Assembly: GCA_017652765.1 (NCBI GenBank)
Contig: JAGCAJ010000021.1
Span: 1 to 64,000, forward strand
Source: Candidatus Saccharimonadota bacterium
GTDB taxonomy: Bacteria > Patescibacteriota > Saccharimonadia > Saccharimonadales > Saccharimonadaceae
Length of the DNA stretch: 64,000 nucleotides
Reading direction: 5' to 3'
Each line of letters starts with the position of its first letter. Position 1 is the first letter of the stretch. The notes below the pieces were generated by a model, which was not told the DNA's origin, searched no databases, and saw only the letters and a list, made by a program, of their open reading frames with translations. Positions 1 to 6,603 of this stretch are shown here, in pieces. The translations under genes and the position numbers were made by a program.

Positions 1-126
1 GCAAGAGTGACACGTGAAGCAGTACAGAATGCAGTTTCGATTGCAAGCACGACAATAACGATGGGGGCGCTAATTGTGGACATACCAGAGAAGCAAGCTC
101 AGACGCAGACGCCTGAAATGTATTAA
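1..126 (+). CDS. groEL: Chaperonin GroEL, C-terminal end (partial)
   Basis: Reading from base 1 in frame gives 41 residues and a TAA stop. The start, ARVTREAVQNAVSIASTTIT, followed by an ALIVDIPEK segment matches the conserved C-terminal part of the GroEL equatorial domain, where other family members read TRxALQNAxSIAxLxLTTEAxVxxxPE. GroEL forms the cytosolic double-ring ATP-dependent folding chamber. The tail after PEK (QAQTQTPEMY) lacks the Gly-Met repeats found in many GroELs. The rest of the gene lies upstream of the window. A strong hairpin terminator follows at once. Confidence 0.9.
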   Translation, partial: ARVTREAVQNAVSIASTTITMGALIVDIPEKQAQTQTPEMY

Positions 127-154
127 AAAATAAGCCCCTAGGGGCTTATTTTTT
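125..154. terminator. Bidirectional intrinsic terminator between groEL and mscL
   Basis: A perfect inverted repeat (AAAAAATAAGCCCC paired with GGGGCTTATTTTTT, two-base centre) ends in a T run on the plus strand and, read in reverse, a T run on the minus strand. It sits between two convergent genes and can terminate both. Confidence 0.9.
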
Positions 155-634
155 CTATTTTTTCTTGAGTTCTTTTAGAATATATTTTAGAAGTTTGGTT
201 TGTTCGTCGGAAGCTTTCTTTTCTTCTTTTTCTTTTTTCTCTTCTTTGGTTTCTTCGGCGAGACCGAGCTTTTCGCTAGCTTTTTTGGCGGCGGCTTTGG
301 CGCGGTCGTTCATGTGATTGACGGCCTTGATAATGATGAAGAGAGAGAAGGCGATGATGAGGAAGTTGACAACATTTTGGATAAAGTTACCATAGCGGAT
401 AACAGCGGCAGTATCACCACCAAAGAAATTTGGGATAGTAATACTGAGACTAGAAAAATCTGCACCACCACCAATGAGGCTAACTATTGGCATAATAATA
501 TCGTTGACTAGGGAAGTTACAATGGCGGAAAAAGCAGCGCCGATAACTACGCCTACGGCAAGGTCCATGACGTTGCCTTGGCTAATAAAGGTTTTGAATT
601 CTTTGATAAACTTATTTTCTTTAACTCTAATCAT
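155..634 (-). CDS. mscL: Large-conductance mechanosensitive channel MscL
   Basis: A 159-residue membrane protein that opens under high membrane tension to release solutes after hypo-osmotic shock. The N-terminal amphipathic helix and first transmembrane segment carry the family signature NVMDLAVGVVIGAAF (about residues 21-35). The second transmembrane segment is near 80-103, after a periplasmic loop containing a GG-D turn. The cytoplasmic tail (110-159) is longer and more Lys/Glu-rich than the 136-residue E. coli protein. MscL forms a homopentamer. A TATAAT box lies 9 bases upstream of the ATG, so the mRNA is probably nearly leaderless. The gene is convergent with groEL and shares its terminator. 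Confidence 0.95.
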   Translation of the reverse strand: MIRVKENKFIKEFKTFISQGNVMDLAVGVVIGAAFSAIVTSLVNDIIMPIVSLIGGGADFSSLSITIPNFFGGDTAAVIRYGNFIQNVVNFLIIAFSLFIIIKAVNHMNDRAKAAAKKASEKLGLAEETKEEKKEKEEKKASDEQTKLLKYILKELKKK

Positions 635-643
635 AATGCAGAA

Positions 644-649
644 ATTATA
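644..649 (-). promoter_or_regulatory. -10 box of mscL
   Basis: TATAAT on the minus strand, nine bases before the mscL ATG. It lies just beyond the stop of the upstream minus-strand gene, so mscL can be transcribed separately. No clear -35 box was identified. Confidence 0.65.
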
Positions 650-1288
650 CTATTTTGCTTCAAAAGAGTCAAATCGATCGCGAACTTGTTCAAGATTAGC
701 GATAGATGTGGTGAGTTTGGACTTGAGATTTTCTTTTTTTGTACGGGTGATGATGTTTTCTTCTAAGCTGATAAGCATGGAAGTTTGGTAAGCGAATTCG
801 CGAGCGAAGACACGATCCAATAGGCCGTTAAGACGACCAGCCTCGAGGGTGTCGTTTAGTTCGGCACGATGGGCTTCTTCGTCTTCTAGGAGAGATTTTT
901 TCTCTGGCTCACCAACGCCTTTGGCGCCAAAATCTTCGGTGAGAGAGGTAGCTAGAATAAAGCTGTTTTCGGAAAGGATAGAGACAAGGGAAGTAGCGAT
1001 AGAACGGAGCTCGGAAGACTTAAGTTTTTTGTTGTGCTCGACAATGACTTTTTCTAAGTTGGTGGCGCGAAGATAGGCTTGGTCGACGTAGTCGCGTTCA
1101 GAATTTTTGTTGCCAGAGGTGGCAATCATGGCGATAATCATGACAAGGAAGATAGCTCCAGCGACGATGCCGAGAATTTTGAGCTGTTTCATAGAAAGAT
1201 TAAGTTTGCTACCAAAGAAGCCCGGAGCCGGTTGGGAAAGGGGGCGGTTTTCTGAGGCAATTTTGTTAAGATAATCTTTGTTATTCAT
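650..1288 (-). CDS. Hypothetical protein with one N-terminal transmembrane helix
   Basis: A 212-residue protein I cannot assign to a family. Residues 1-36 are polar and would be cytoplasmic. Residues about 37-57 form one hydrophobic helix (ILGIVAGAIFLVMIIAMIA). The remainder is a long, charged, probably all-helical domain with no cysteines or recognisable catalytic motif, suggesting a membrane-anchored extracytoplasmic coiled region. It is transcribed divergently from dnaG from a 28-base gap holding back-to-back -10 boxes, giving a nearly leaderless message. Conserved position beside mscL in relatives would support a real role. The function is unknown. Confidence 0.7.
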   Translation of the reverse strand: MNNKDYLNKIASENRPLSQPAPGFFGSKLNLSMKQLKILGIVAGAIFLVMIIAMIATSGNKNSERDYVDQAYLRATNLEKVIVEHNKKLKSSELRSIATSLVSILSENSFILATSLTEDFGAKGVGEPEKKSLLEDEEAHRAELNDTLEAGRLNGLLDRVFAREFAYQTSMLISLEENIITRTKKENLKSKLTTSIANLEQVRDRFDSFEAK

Positions 1289-1294
1289 AAGTCT

Positions 1295-1316
1295 ATTGTA
1301 GCATATTTGGTATAAT
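1295..1316. promoter_or_regulatory. Divergent -10 boxes between the 1-TM protein gene and dnaG
   Basis: The minus strand has TACAAT (1295-1300), six bases before the ATG at 1288. The plus strand has TATAAT (1311-1316), six bases before the dnaG ATG at 1323. Both genes are therefore predicted to give leaderless or nearly leaderless mRNAs from a gap of only 28-34 bases. Confidence 0.7.
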
Positions 1317-1322
1317 GTGGAT

Positions 1323-2939
1323 ATGGATGAGGCTAAAGAGGAGATAAAGGCGAGACTGGCTGTCGAGGATGTGGTGGGGCAGTATATTGAGCTGAGGCGT
1401 GCAGGTCGGACGTTAAAGGGGAGAAGTCCATGGGGTGTAGATAAAACACCTTCGTTTATGGTGAGCCCAGAAAAGGGGATTTGGCATGATTTTTCTGCGA
1501 ATAGAGGTGGTGATATTTTTACTTTTGTGATGGAAGTGGAGGGAATTTCTTTTCGGGAGGCACTAGAAAAATTAGCTTCACAGGCTGGCGTGGAGCTAAA
1601 AAAATATAATGGGGGAGATGCACAGGTTGCAAAGAAAAAAGCGCGAATGAGAGAAGCGCTAGAGCTTGCGACGAAATATTATCAGGTGGCATTAACAAAA
1701 AACAGGCCGGTTTGTGAGTATGTTTTTTACAAACGGAATATGAACAAAGCGACGGTGAAGGAATTTAGGATTGGATATTCACCAAAGACGGGAGCGGCGC
1801 TAAAAGAATTTCTGACTAAACGGGGATATTCTAAGGAAGAGCTAGATGGGGCAGGGTTACTTAATAGGTTTGGGAATGATATGTTTAAGGGGCGGATGAT
1901 GGTGCCGTTTATTGATACGAATGGGCAAGTAATTGGATATACTGCAAGGGTGCTAGATAAAACGGAGCCAAAATATTTGAACACATCGGATACGATTTTG
2001 TTTAATAAGTCGCGGTATATTTTTGGATTATACCAGGCAAAAGAAGCGATTAGAAGATCTGGATTTGTGGTGATTGTGGAAGGAAATATGGATGTAATAT
2101 CGTCGCATCAGGCCGGCGTAAAACAGACGGTGGCGACGAGTGGGACGGCGATGACGGAACAACATCTAAAGATACTATCGAGATTAACTTCTGATGTGCG
2201 ACTAGCGTATGACGGTGATGATGCAGGGGTGAATGCGACGGAGCGAGCAATAGGACTAGCATCGAATCTTGGGATAAACTTGTCGGTGATATCGGATTAT
2301 CATGGAGCTAAGGACCCGGACGAGTTAATTCAGCAGGACCCGAAGTTGTGGCAAGATGCCGTGACGAATTGCCGGCCGGCGATGGATTGGATTTTGGATA
2401 AATATGAAGAAAAGCTAGATTTAATGTCGGCACAAGGAAAAAAAGAATATTCTGATGTGGCGATGAAAATGATAAATAGCATCGTAGACTCGGTAGTGAA
2501 GAAGCACTATGAGCAGGTGGTGGCAAAGAGGCTAGATGTAACGGTGGAAGATTTGGTGGCAAAGAAAGTTGAGAAAACTAGCATAAAGAGATTAAAACAA
2601 GTAAAAACTAAAGCTCAGAATGCAAATAAAATTAAAATGCTTGAGGATGCGTTAGTTTCTATAATGTTGTTTGGGGGAGAAGCTGGGGAGGGGATTAATT
2701 TAGAAGTGCCGGAAGACGAGACAAAGTTGGAGGAGTTAGAGTTGGTTTACGAGGCGAAGTACAAAGACATGTCACCTAGCGAGCTTAAAAATGACGTGAA
2801 AGAAATGATGCGGGTTTATAAAAAGGAAGTGAGTGCGCAAAAAATTGAGGAACTGACGGCAGAACTTTTGAAATATGAAGACGATGAGGAGAAGTCAAAA
2901 GAAATTTTGCGTGAGATTCAGAAGCTACAAAAAGGTTGA
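1323..2939 (+). CDS. dnaG: DNA primase DnaG with a zinc-less N-terminal domain
   Basis: Primase makes the RNA primers for chromosomal replication. Visible parts: an N-terminal CHC2-like domain (about 1-95), a TOPRIM catalytic domain with VEGNMD (about 250-256) and YDGDDAG (about 296-302), then a helical C-terminal region that would bind helicase. The CHC2 domain keeps the fold signature (KTPSFMVSP, GGDIFTF), but the zinc-ligand positions are replaced: the CPFH-like site reads SPWG and the HCFGC-like site reads HDFSAN. ATG 1323 is preferred over GTG 1317, because 1317 directly abuts the -10 box and would lie upstream of the likely transcription start. At about 538 residues it is slightly shorter than E. 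coli DnaG. It sits directly before rpoD, as in the classical macromolecular-synthesis operon. Confidence 0.95.
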   Translation: MDEAKEEIKARLAVEDVVGQYIELRRAGRTLKGRSPWGVDKTPSFMVSPEKGIWHDFSANRGGDIFTFVMEVEGISFREALEKLASQAGVELKKYNGGDAQVAKKKARMREALELATKYYQVALTKNRPVCEYVFYKRNMNKATVKEFRIGYSPKTGAALKEFLTKRGYSKEELDGAGLLNRFGNDMFKGRMMVPFIDTNGQVIGYTARVLDKTEPKYLNTSDTILFNKSRYIFGLYQAKEAIRRSGFVVIVEGNMDVISSHQAGVKQTVATSGTAMTEQHLKILSRLTSDVRLAYDGDDAGVNATERAIGLASNLGINLSVISDYHGAKDPDELIQQDPKLWQDAVTNCRPAMDWILDKYEEKLDLMSAQGKKEYSDVAMKMINSIVDSVVKKHYEQVVAKRLDVTVEDLVAKKVEKTSIKRLKQVKTKAQNANKIKMLEDALVSIMLFGGEAGEGINLEVPEDETKLEELELVYEAKYKDMSPSELKNDVKEMMRVYKKEVSAQKIEELTAELLKYEDDEEKSKEILREIQKLQKG

Positions 2940-2958
2940 AATTTTAGATAAAATCAAG

Positions 2959-2964
2959 TATAAT
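2959..2964 (+). promoter_or_regulatory. -10 box of rpoD
   Basis: TATAAT lies seven bases before the rpoD ATG, inside the 32-base dnaG-rpoD gap. It gives rpoD its own, apparently leaderless, promoter. Confidence 0.65.
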
Positions 2965-2971
2965 TTGGCCA

Positions 2972-3943
2972 ATGGATCAAGATAAAGATGATGTTTTGAA
3001 CGCTGGCGCAACGCTTGACGTTGATGAGCCTGCGCTTGGGGATCTCTCGGAAGAAGAGGAACTTTCTGACGAGGAATTAGAGATTACAGTGGATAACGTA
3101 GACGCATTTGCGGATGATTCTGTGCGTCTATATTTGCGTGAGATTGGAAAAATTCCACTACTAACGCAGGAAGAAGAGCAGGAGCTAGCAAAGAAGGCTG
3201 CAAAGGGCAATAAAAAAGCCAAAGACAAGATGGTCGAAGCCAATATGCGCTTAGTTGTTTCTATCGCTAAACGTTATTCTGGCAGGGGACTAGATTTCTT
3301 GGATTTAATTCAAGAAGGAAACACTGGACTTCTTCGTGCGGTAGAGAAATTTGATCCGGACAAAGGATTTAAGTTTTCTACTTATGCGACGTGGTGGATT
3401 AGGCAGGCGATTACGCGCGCGATTGCGGATCAAGCTAGAACAATTCGTATTCCAGTACACATGGTGGAAACGATTAATAAAGTTTTGCGTGCAACTAGAA
3501 AGTTGACTCAGGAGCTCAACCGTGAACCGACCATTGAAGAGGTTGCTAAAGAGATGGATATGGAACCCGAGAAGGTTGAGTATGTGATGAAAATTAAGCA
3601 AGATATTGCATCGCTAGACCAGAGTGTAGGTAGAGATGGTGACGATGAAGATTCTGTACTAGGTGACTTTGTGGAAGATGAAGAGAGAATTAGTCCGGAA
3701 GATAGCGCAGCAAATCAAATCCTAAAGGAACAACTTGCGGAAATTATTTCTACGCTTTCTGAAAGGGAGCAGAAAATTATTAAATTGCGTTTTGGAATTG
3801 GGGGAGGAAGGCCGCATACTTTGGAAGAAGTAGGTGCGGAATTTTCTGTAACGAGGGAGCGTATTCGCCAGATCGAAGCGAAAGCGTTGTCGAAACTTAG
3901 GAAGCATAAAGATACTAAAAAACTACACGAATATCTAAAGTAG
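2972..3943 (+). CDS. rpoD: Primary sigma factor RpoD (sigma-70 family)
   Basis: A 323-residue principal sigma factor that directs RNA polymerase to -10/-35 promoters. The acidic N-terminus (about 1-45) is a shortened region 1.1. Region 1.2 includes [17 protein letters not shown]. Region 2 (about 85-160) has the conserved [30 protein letters not shown] and [13 protein letters not shown], the last being the -10 melting segment. Region 3 follows, then region 4.2 with the helix-turn-helix [20 protein letters not shown] near the C-terminus. There is no non-conserved insert, unlike E. coli RpoD. The consensus TTGACA/TATAAT promoters in this window fit its region 2.4 and 4.2 sequences. Confidence 0.97.
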   Translation: MDQDKDDVLNAGATLDVDEPALGDLSEEEELSDEELEITVDNVDAFADDSVRLYLREIGKIPLLTQEEEQELAKKAAKGNKKAKDKMVEANMRLVVSIAKRYSGRGLDFLDLIQEGNTGLLRAVEKFDPDKGFKFSTYATWWIRQAITRAIADQARTIRIPVHMVETINKVLRATRKLTQELNREPTIEEVAKEMDMEPEKVEYVMKIKQDIASLDQSVGRDGDDEDSVLGDFVEDEERISPEDSAANQILKEQLAEIISTLSEREQKIIKLRFGIGGGRPHTLEEVGAEFSVTRERIRQIEAKALSKLRKHKDTKKLHEYLK

Positions 3944-3950
3944 GTAACTT

Positions 3951-4343
3951 ATGCGAAAATTTCTTGGAGCAATAATTAGCGCGGTGGTGATGATGGCGGG
4001 GCTGAGTGTTGTGGTGGCGCCAAGAGTTTTTGCGGAGGGGGAAGGTTGCGAAGGTATAAGAACTAGCATAATTGGTGATGGGGGATGCGTAACAGATGAT
4101 AATGGTAGTGCGATTTTTACGGTATTAAATATCGTATTACAAATTCTAACTTATGGAGTAGGTATTGTCGGCACATTTGGGGTTGTGATTTCTGGGATTC
4201 AATATATGACGGCAAAAGATAATGCTGGTCAGATGGCGGCAGCTAAAACTAGGCTGATTGCGATTGCGATTGGGTTAGCTACATATGCAGTGATTTGGGC
4301 GTTTTTGCAATGGCTACTGCCTGGTGGAATATTTGGGGAATAA
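3951..4343 (+). CDS. Small secreted membrane protein, VirB2/TrbC pilin-like
   Basis: A 130-residue protein with a signal peptide (MRKFLGAIISAVVMMAGLSV, likely cleavage after VFA near residue 28), a short extracytoplasmic stretch with two cysteines, then two hydrophobic helices (about 52-80 and 98-122) joined by a charged loop (TAKDNAGQMAAAKTR). This layout is that of VirB2/TrbC type IV secretion pilins, and small proteins of this kind are common in CPR genomes. Assignment rests on topology and the GTFGVVISGIQYM / LATYAVIWAFLQWL style, not on a firm family match. It is followed by a paralogue with the same C-terminal domain. It could form pilus-like filaments or a membrane channel. No VirB4 or VirD4 gene is in this window. 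Confidence 0.65.
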   Translation: MRKFLGAIISAVVMMAGLSVVVAPRVFAEGEGCEGIRTSIIGDGGCVTDDNGSAIFTVLNIVLQILTYGVGIVGTFGVVISGIQYMTAKDNAGQMAAAKTRLIAIAIGLATYAVIWAFLQWLLPGGIFGE

Positions 4344-4362
4344 ATAAAAAGAGGAGGTAAAA

Positions 4363-5109
4363 GTGAAGAGGAAGATTGCGATAGTATTTGGAATAATGCT
4401 TGTGGCAATGTTTGTAACGGGGGCGAAGACAGAGACAGTATGGGGTGTTTCTGAGGATAAGGCTAGAGAAGTCTGTAAAAACATGGGTGGCTCGTGGTCG
4501 TCTAGAGGGTCTGCTGGGGCGGAATGCAAGGGCGTAAAAGCTCAGCATTCTGGAACGTGTAGTAGCTATGAAGGATCTTATAATGGAAGTAGCTGTGTCT
4601 GGTCTAAGTTTGGTAGTTCGTCAAGTTCTAGTAGCAGTTCTGGTAGTAGCTCTAGTAGTAGTTCTAGTAGTGGTTCTGGTAGTAGCTCTGGGAGTAGCTC
4701 TAGCTCTGGAGGCGGCTCTGGGAGTGGCAATAGCTCTTCTGCTAATTCTACGGGGTCGACTAAGCAGGGCGGGGGCGATGCGAGTGAAACTGTGCATAAG
4801 GAATGTGAGAGTGGTGCTTCAACGAGCATTTTAGGTGGGGGAGGATGTATGTCTGATGATGGGAAAGGTAGTAGTATTTTTACGGTGTTAAATATCGCCC
4901 TGCAAGTTCTAACATGGGGAATTGGGATTGCGGGAACGTTTGGAATTGTGATTTCTGGAATCCAGTATATGACAGCAAGGGATGATCCAGCACAAATGAC
5001 AAAAGCAAAAAACAGAATTATCCATATTGCGATAGGGCTTGTTGCGTATGCGGTGATGTGGGCGTTCTTACAATGGCTATTACCGGGTGGAATATTAAAC
5101 GGGCAGTAA
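4363..5109 (+). CDS. VirB2-like membrane protein with a long Ser/Gly linker
   Basis: A 248-residue paralogue of the preceding protein, starting at GTG behind a GAGGAGG ribosome-binding site. Order: signal peptide (about 1-25), a cysteine-containing segment with a KAREVCKNMGGSW motif (three or four Cys, about 26-80), a low-complexity Ser/Gly linker (about 81-135), then a C-terminal two-helix domain nearly the same as its neighbour (SSIFTVLNIALQVLTWGIG and AYAVMWAFLQWLLPGG). The linker would place the Cys-rich head away from the membrane. It may be a tip or adhesin-like variant pilin. That is inference from architecture; no enzyme motif is present. Confidence 0.65.
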   Translation: MKRKIAIVFGIMLVAMFVTGAKTETVWGVSEDKAREVCKNMGGSWSSRGSAGAECKGVKAQHSGTCSSYEGSYNGSSCVWSKFGSSSSSSSSSGSSSSSSSSSGSGSSSGSSSSSGGGSGSGNSSSANSTGSTKQGGGDASETVHKECESGASTSILGGGGCMSDDGKGSSIFTVLNIALQVLTWGIGIAGTFGIVISGIQYMTARDDPAQMTKAKNRIIHIAIGLVAYAVMWAFLQWLLPGGILNGQ

Positions 5110-5110
5110 G

Positions 5111-6004
5111 ATGGTAAAAAGAATAATAATTGCGTATAATCCGAGATCTTCTAAACATCTAAGGATCCAGGAAGAGGTAATAAATCCGGCCCAGAAATTA
5201 AAGGGCCATATGGTGGGGAAGTTTGAGATAAAATCCGCTCCGGTGGACGAGAACGTGGAGGCGCTGTCTAAGATTCTAATGGATGGAGACCTTTTGATAG
5301 CCGCAGGTGGAGACGGTACGGCAACGGTGGGGGTGAATGCTGTGATGAAATCCTCGGCAGACGTAACGCTGGGAGTTCTAGGATATGGGAATTTTAATGA
5401 TTTTGCGAGGACTGTGAAATCAAAGAATTTGGCGCAAATTATTGCTGATTATGAACGGGGAAATATTAAGAAGTTATATCCGTTAGAAGCGTGGCTTGAT
5501 GGCAAGCTTTGGCGGTATGGAGCATGTTATTTTACGATTGGAATGTTTGCGGAAAGTACAGAAGTATTTGACAAACCGAGCACTCGCAAAGCACTAAAAC
5601 GCGGAAAAAAGAGCTTAGTTTTTTCGGTAATACAACTAGCTAAATGGTATTTTAAGAGTAGAAAAAAAGAATTCTTAGCAGTGCACGGAAAAGATGTATC
5701 GGATGTATTGTTTGTGAATGGCAGAACTGTAGCAAAAATAATGAAAGGCGGAGATTATTGGCAAAACCCGCAGGAATTTTTTGTGAGCTATGGAAGACTT
5801 ACGAATTTTTTTAGACTATGCAGATTCATGTCTAGGAGTATGTTTACAAAAATGCCTGGACAGATAAAAAAGGCAGAAGTAAAAATTGATTTTTCTGAGT
5901 CTAAAGAATTTGAGATACAGGCGGAGGGGGAATTTGCTAGAGTAAAAGCTAAGGAACTGATTGTAAAGAAAAACTCTTTGGGGATAAAAGTTGTTGTATC
6001 TTGA
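5111..6004 (+). CDS. Diacylglycerol kinase family lipid kinase
   Basis: A 297-residue protein of the DAGK catalytic superfamily (PF00781), the group including bacterial DgkB and YegS. It starts with the family strand IIIAYNPRSSK (nucleotide-binding) and has the diagnostic AAGGDGTATVGVNAV at about residues 63-78, where GGDGT binds ATP phosphates. These enzymes phosphorylate lipid substrates such as diacylglycerol at the cytosolic membrane face. The exact lipid cannot be told from the sequence. The ATG follows the previous stop by one base and its end overlaps the -10 region of the next gene, so coding and promoter sequence are shared. Confidence 0.85.
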   Translation: MVKRIIIAYNPRSSKHLRIQEEVINPAQKLKGHMVGKFEIKSAPVDENVEALSKILMDGDLLIAAGGDGTATVGVNAVMKSSADVTLGVLGYGNFNDFARTVKSKNLAQIIADYERGNIKKLYPLEAWLDGKLWRYGACYFTIGMFAESTEVFDKPSTRKALKRGKKSLVFSVIQLAKWYFKSRKKEFLAVHGKDVSDVLFVNGRTVAKIMKGGDYWQNPQEFFVSYGRLTNFFRLCRFMSRSMFTKMPGQIKKAEVKIDFSESKEFEIQAEGEFARVKAKELIVKKNSLGIKVVVS

Positions 6005-6009
6005 TATGG

Positions 6010-6015
6010 TATAAT
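6010..6015 (+). promoter_or_regulatory. -10 box of the P-loop kinase gene
   Basis: TGGTATAAT (extended -10) begins just after the lipid kinase stop and ends nine bases before ATG 6025. It argues against the upstream in-frame TTG at 6001 as the real start, because that codon would precede the promoter. Confidence 0.65.
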
Positions 6016-6024
6016 AACTGTAGT

Positions 6025-6600
6025 ATGAGCGAAAAAGAGAATTTGAAGATTGTTGCTGTTGTGGGGATGAGCGGTAGCGGAAAAAGTGTAGCAGTTGATT
6101 ATTTGACCAGGCAGGGTGTACCTAAGGTGTATTTTGGGGGGATGATATACAAGGAAATGGAAAAGCGGGGGATTGAGCGGACGCCGGATGGTGAGAGCGA
6201 GAAAAAATTTCGTGAAATGATTCGCGAGACGGAGGGGAAAGATTGGGTAGTAAAACAAGTAATTGATGAGGTGCACAATCTTTTTAATGCGGGGCAAAAG
6301 CGAATTGTATTGGACGGCGTATATTCTTGGACGGAAATGAAAACATTGAAACATGAATTTCCGGGAATGATGACGTTTATTGCGGTAGTGGTGCCAAAGA
6401 AATTGCGCTACAAAAGAGTAGCGATGCGTCCTGATAGACCGTTTTCTGAGGAGGAAATTAAGGAACGCGATAGAAGCGAGATAGAAAATCTAGAAAAAGG
6501 CGGACCAATTGCGGCGGCGGATTATTACGTTTTAAATGATGGCTCCGTAGAAAAAATGGAAGAAAAACTAGCAGAAATCTTAAAGGAAATTGATTTTTAG
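6025..6600 (+). CDS. P-loop nucleotide kinase (dephospho-CoA kinase / UPF0200-like)
   Basis: About 191 residues. Walker A is VGMSGSGKSVAVDYL near the N-terminus, followed by a YFGGMIYKEMEKRGI segment, a Walker B-like strand (IVLDGVYS) and a lid-like RPDRPFSEEEIKERD. The arrangement resembles AAA_18/UPF0200 dephospho-CoA-kinase-like proteins more than classical CoaE. It presumably phosphorylates a small metabolite or nucleotide; the substrate is not evident. ATG 6025 is chosen because the -10 box lies between it and the upstream TTG. The gene is followed after three bases by polA, suggesting co-transcription. Confidence 0.8.
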   Translation: MSEKENLKIVAVVGMSGSGKSVAVDYLTRQGVPKVYFGGMIYKEMEKRGIERTPDGESEKKFREMIRETEGKDWVVKQVIDEVHNLFNAGQKRIVLDGVYSWTEMKTLKHEFPGMMTFIAVVVPKKLRYKRVAMRPDRPFSEEEIKERDRSEIENLEKGGPIAAADYYVLNDGSVEKMEEKLAEILKEIDF

Positions 6601-6603
6601 AAA

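Noticed and set aside
4610-4745. Tandem-repeat or CRISPR-like pattern
   Set aside because: It is serine/glycine codon repetition within the second VirB2-like gene, without spacers.
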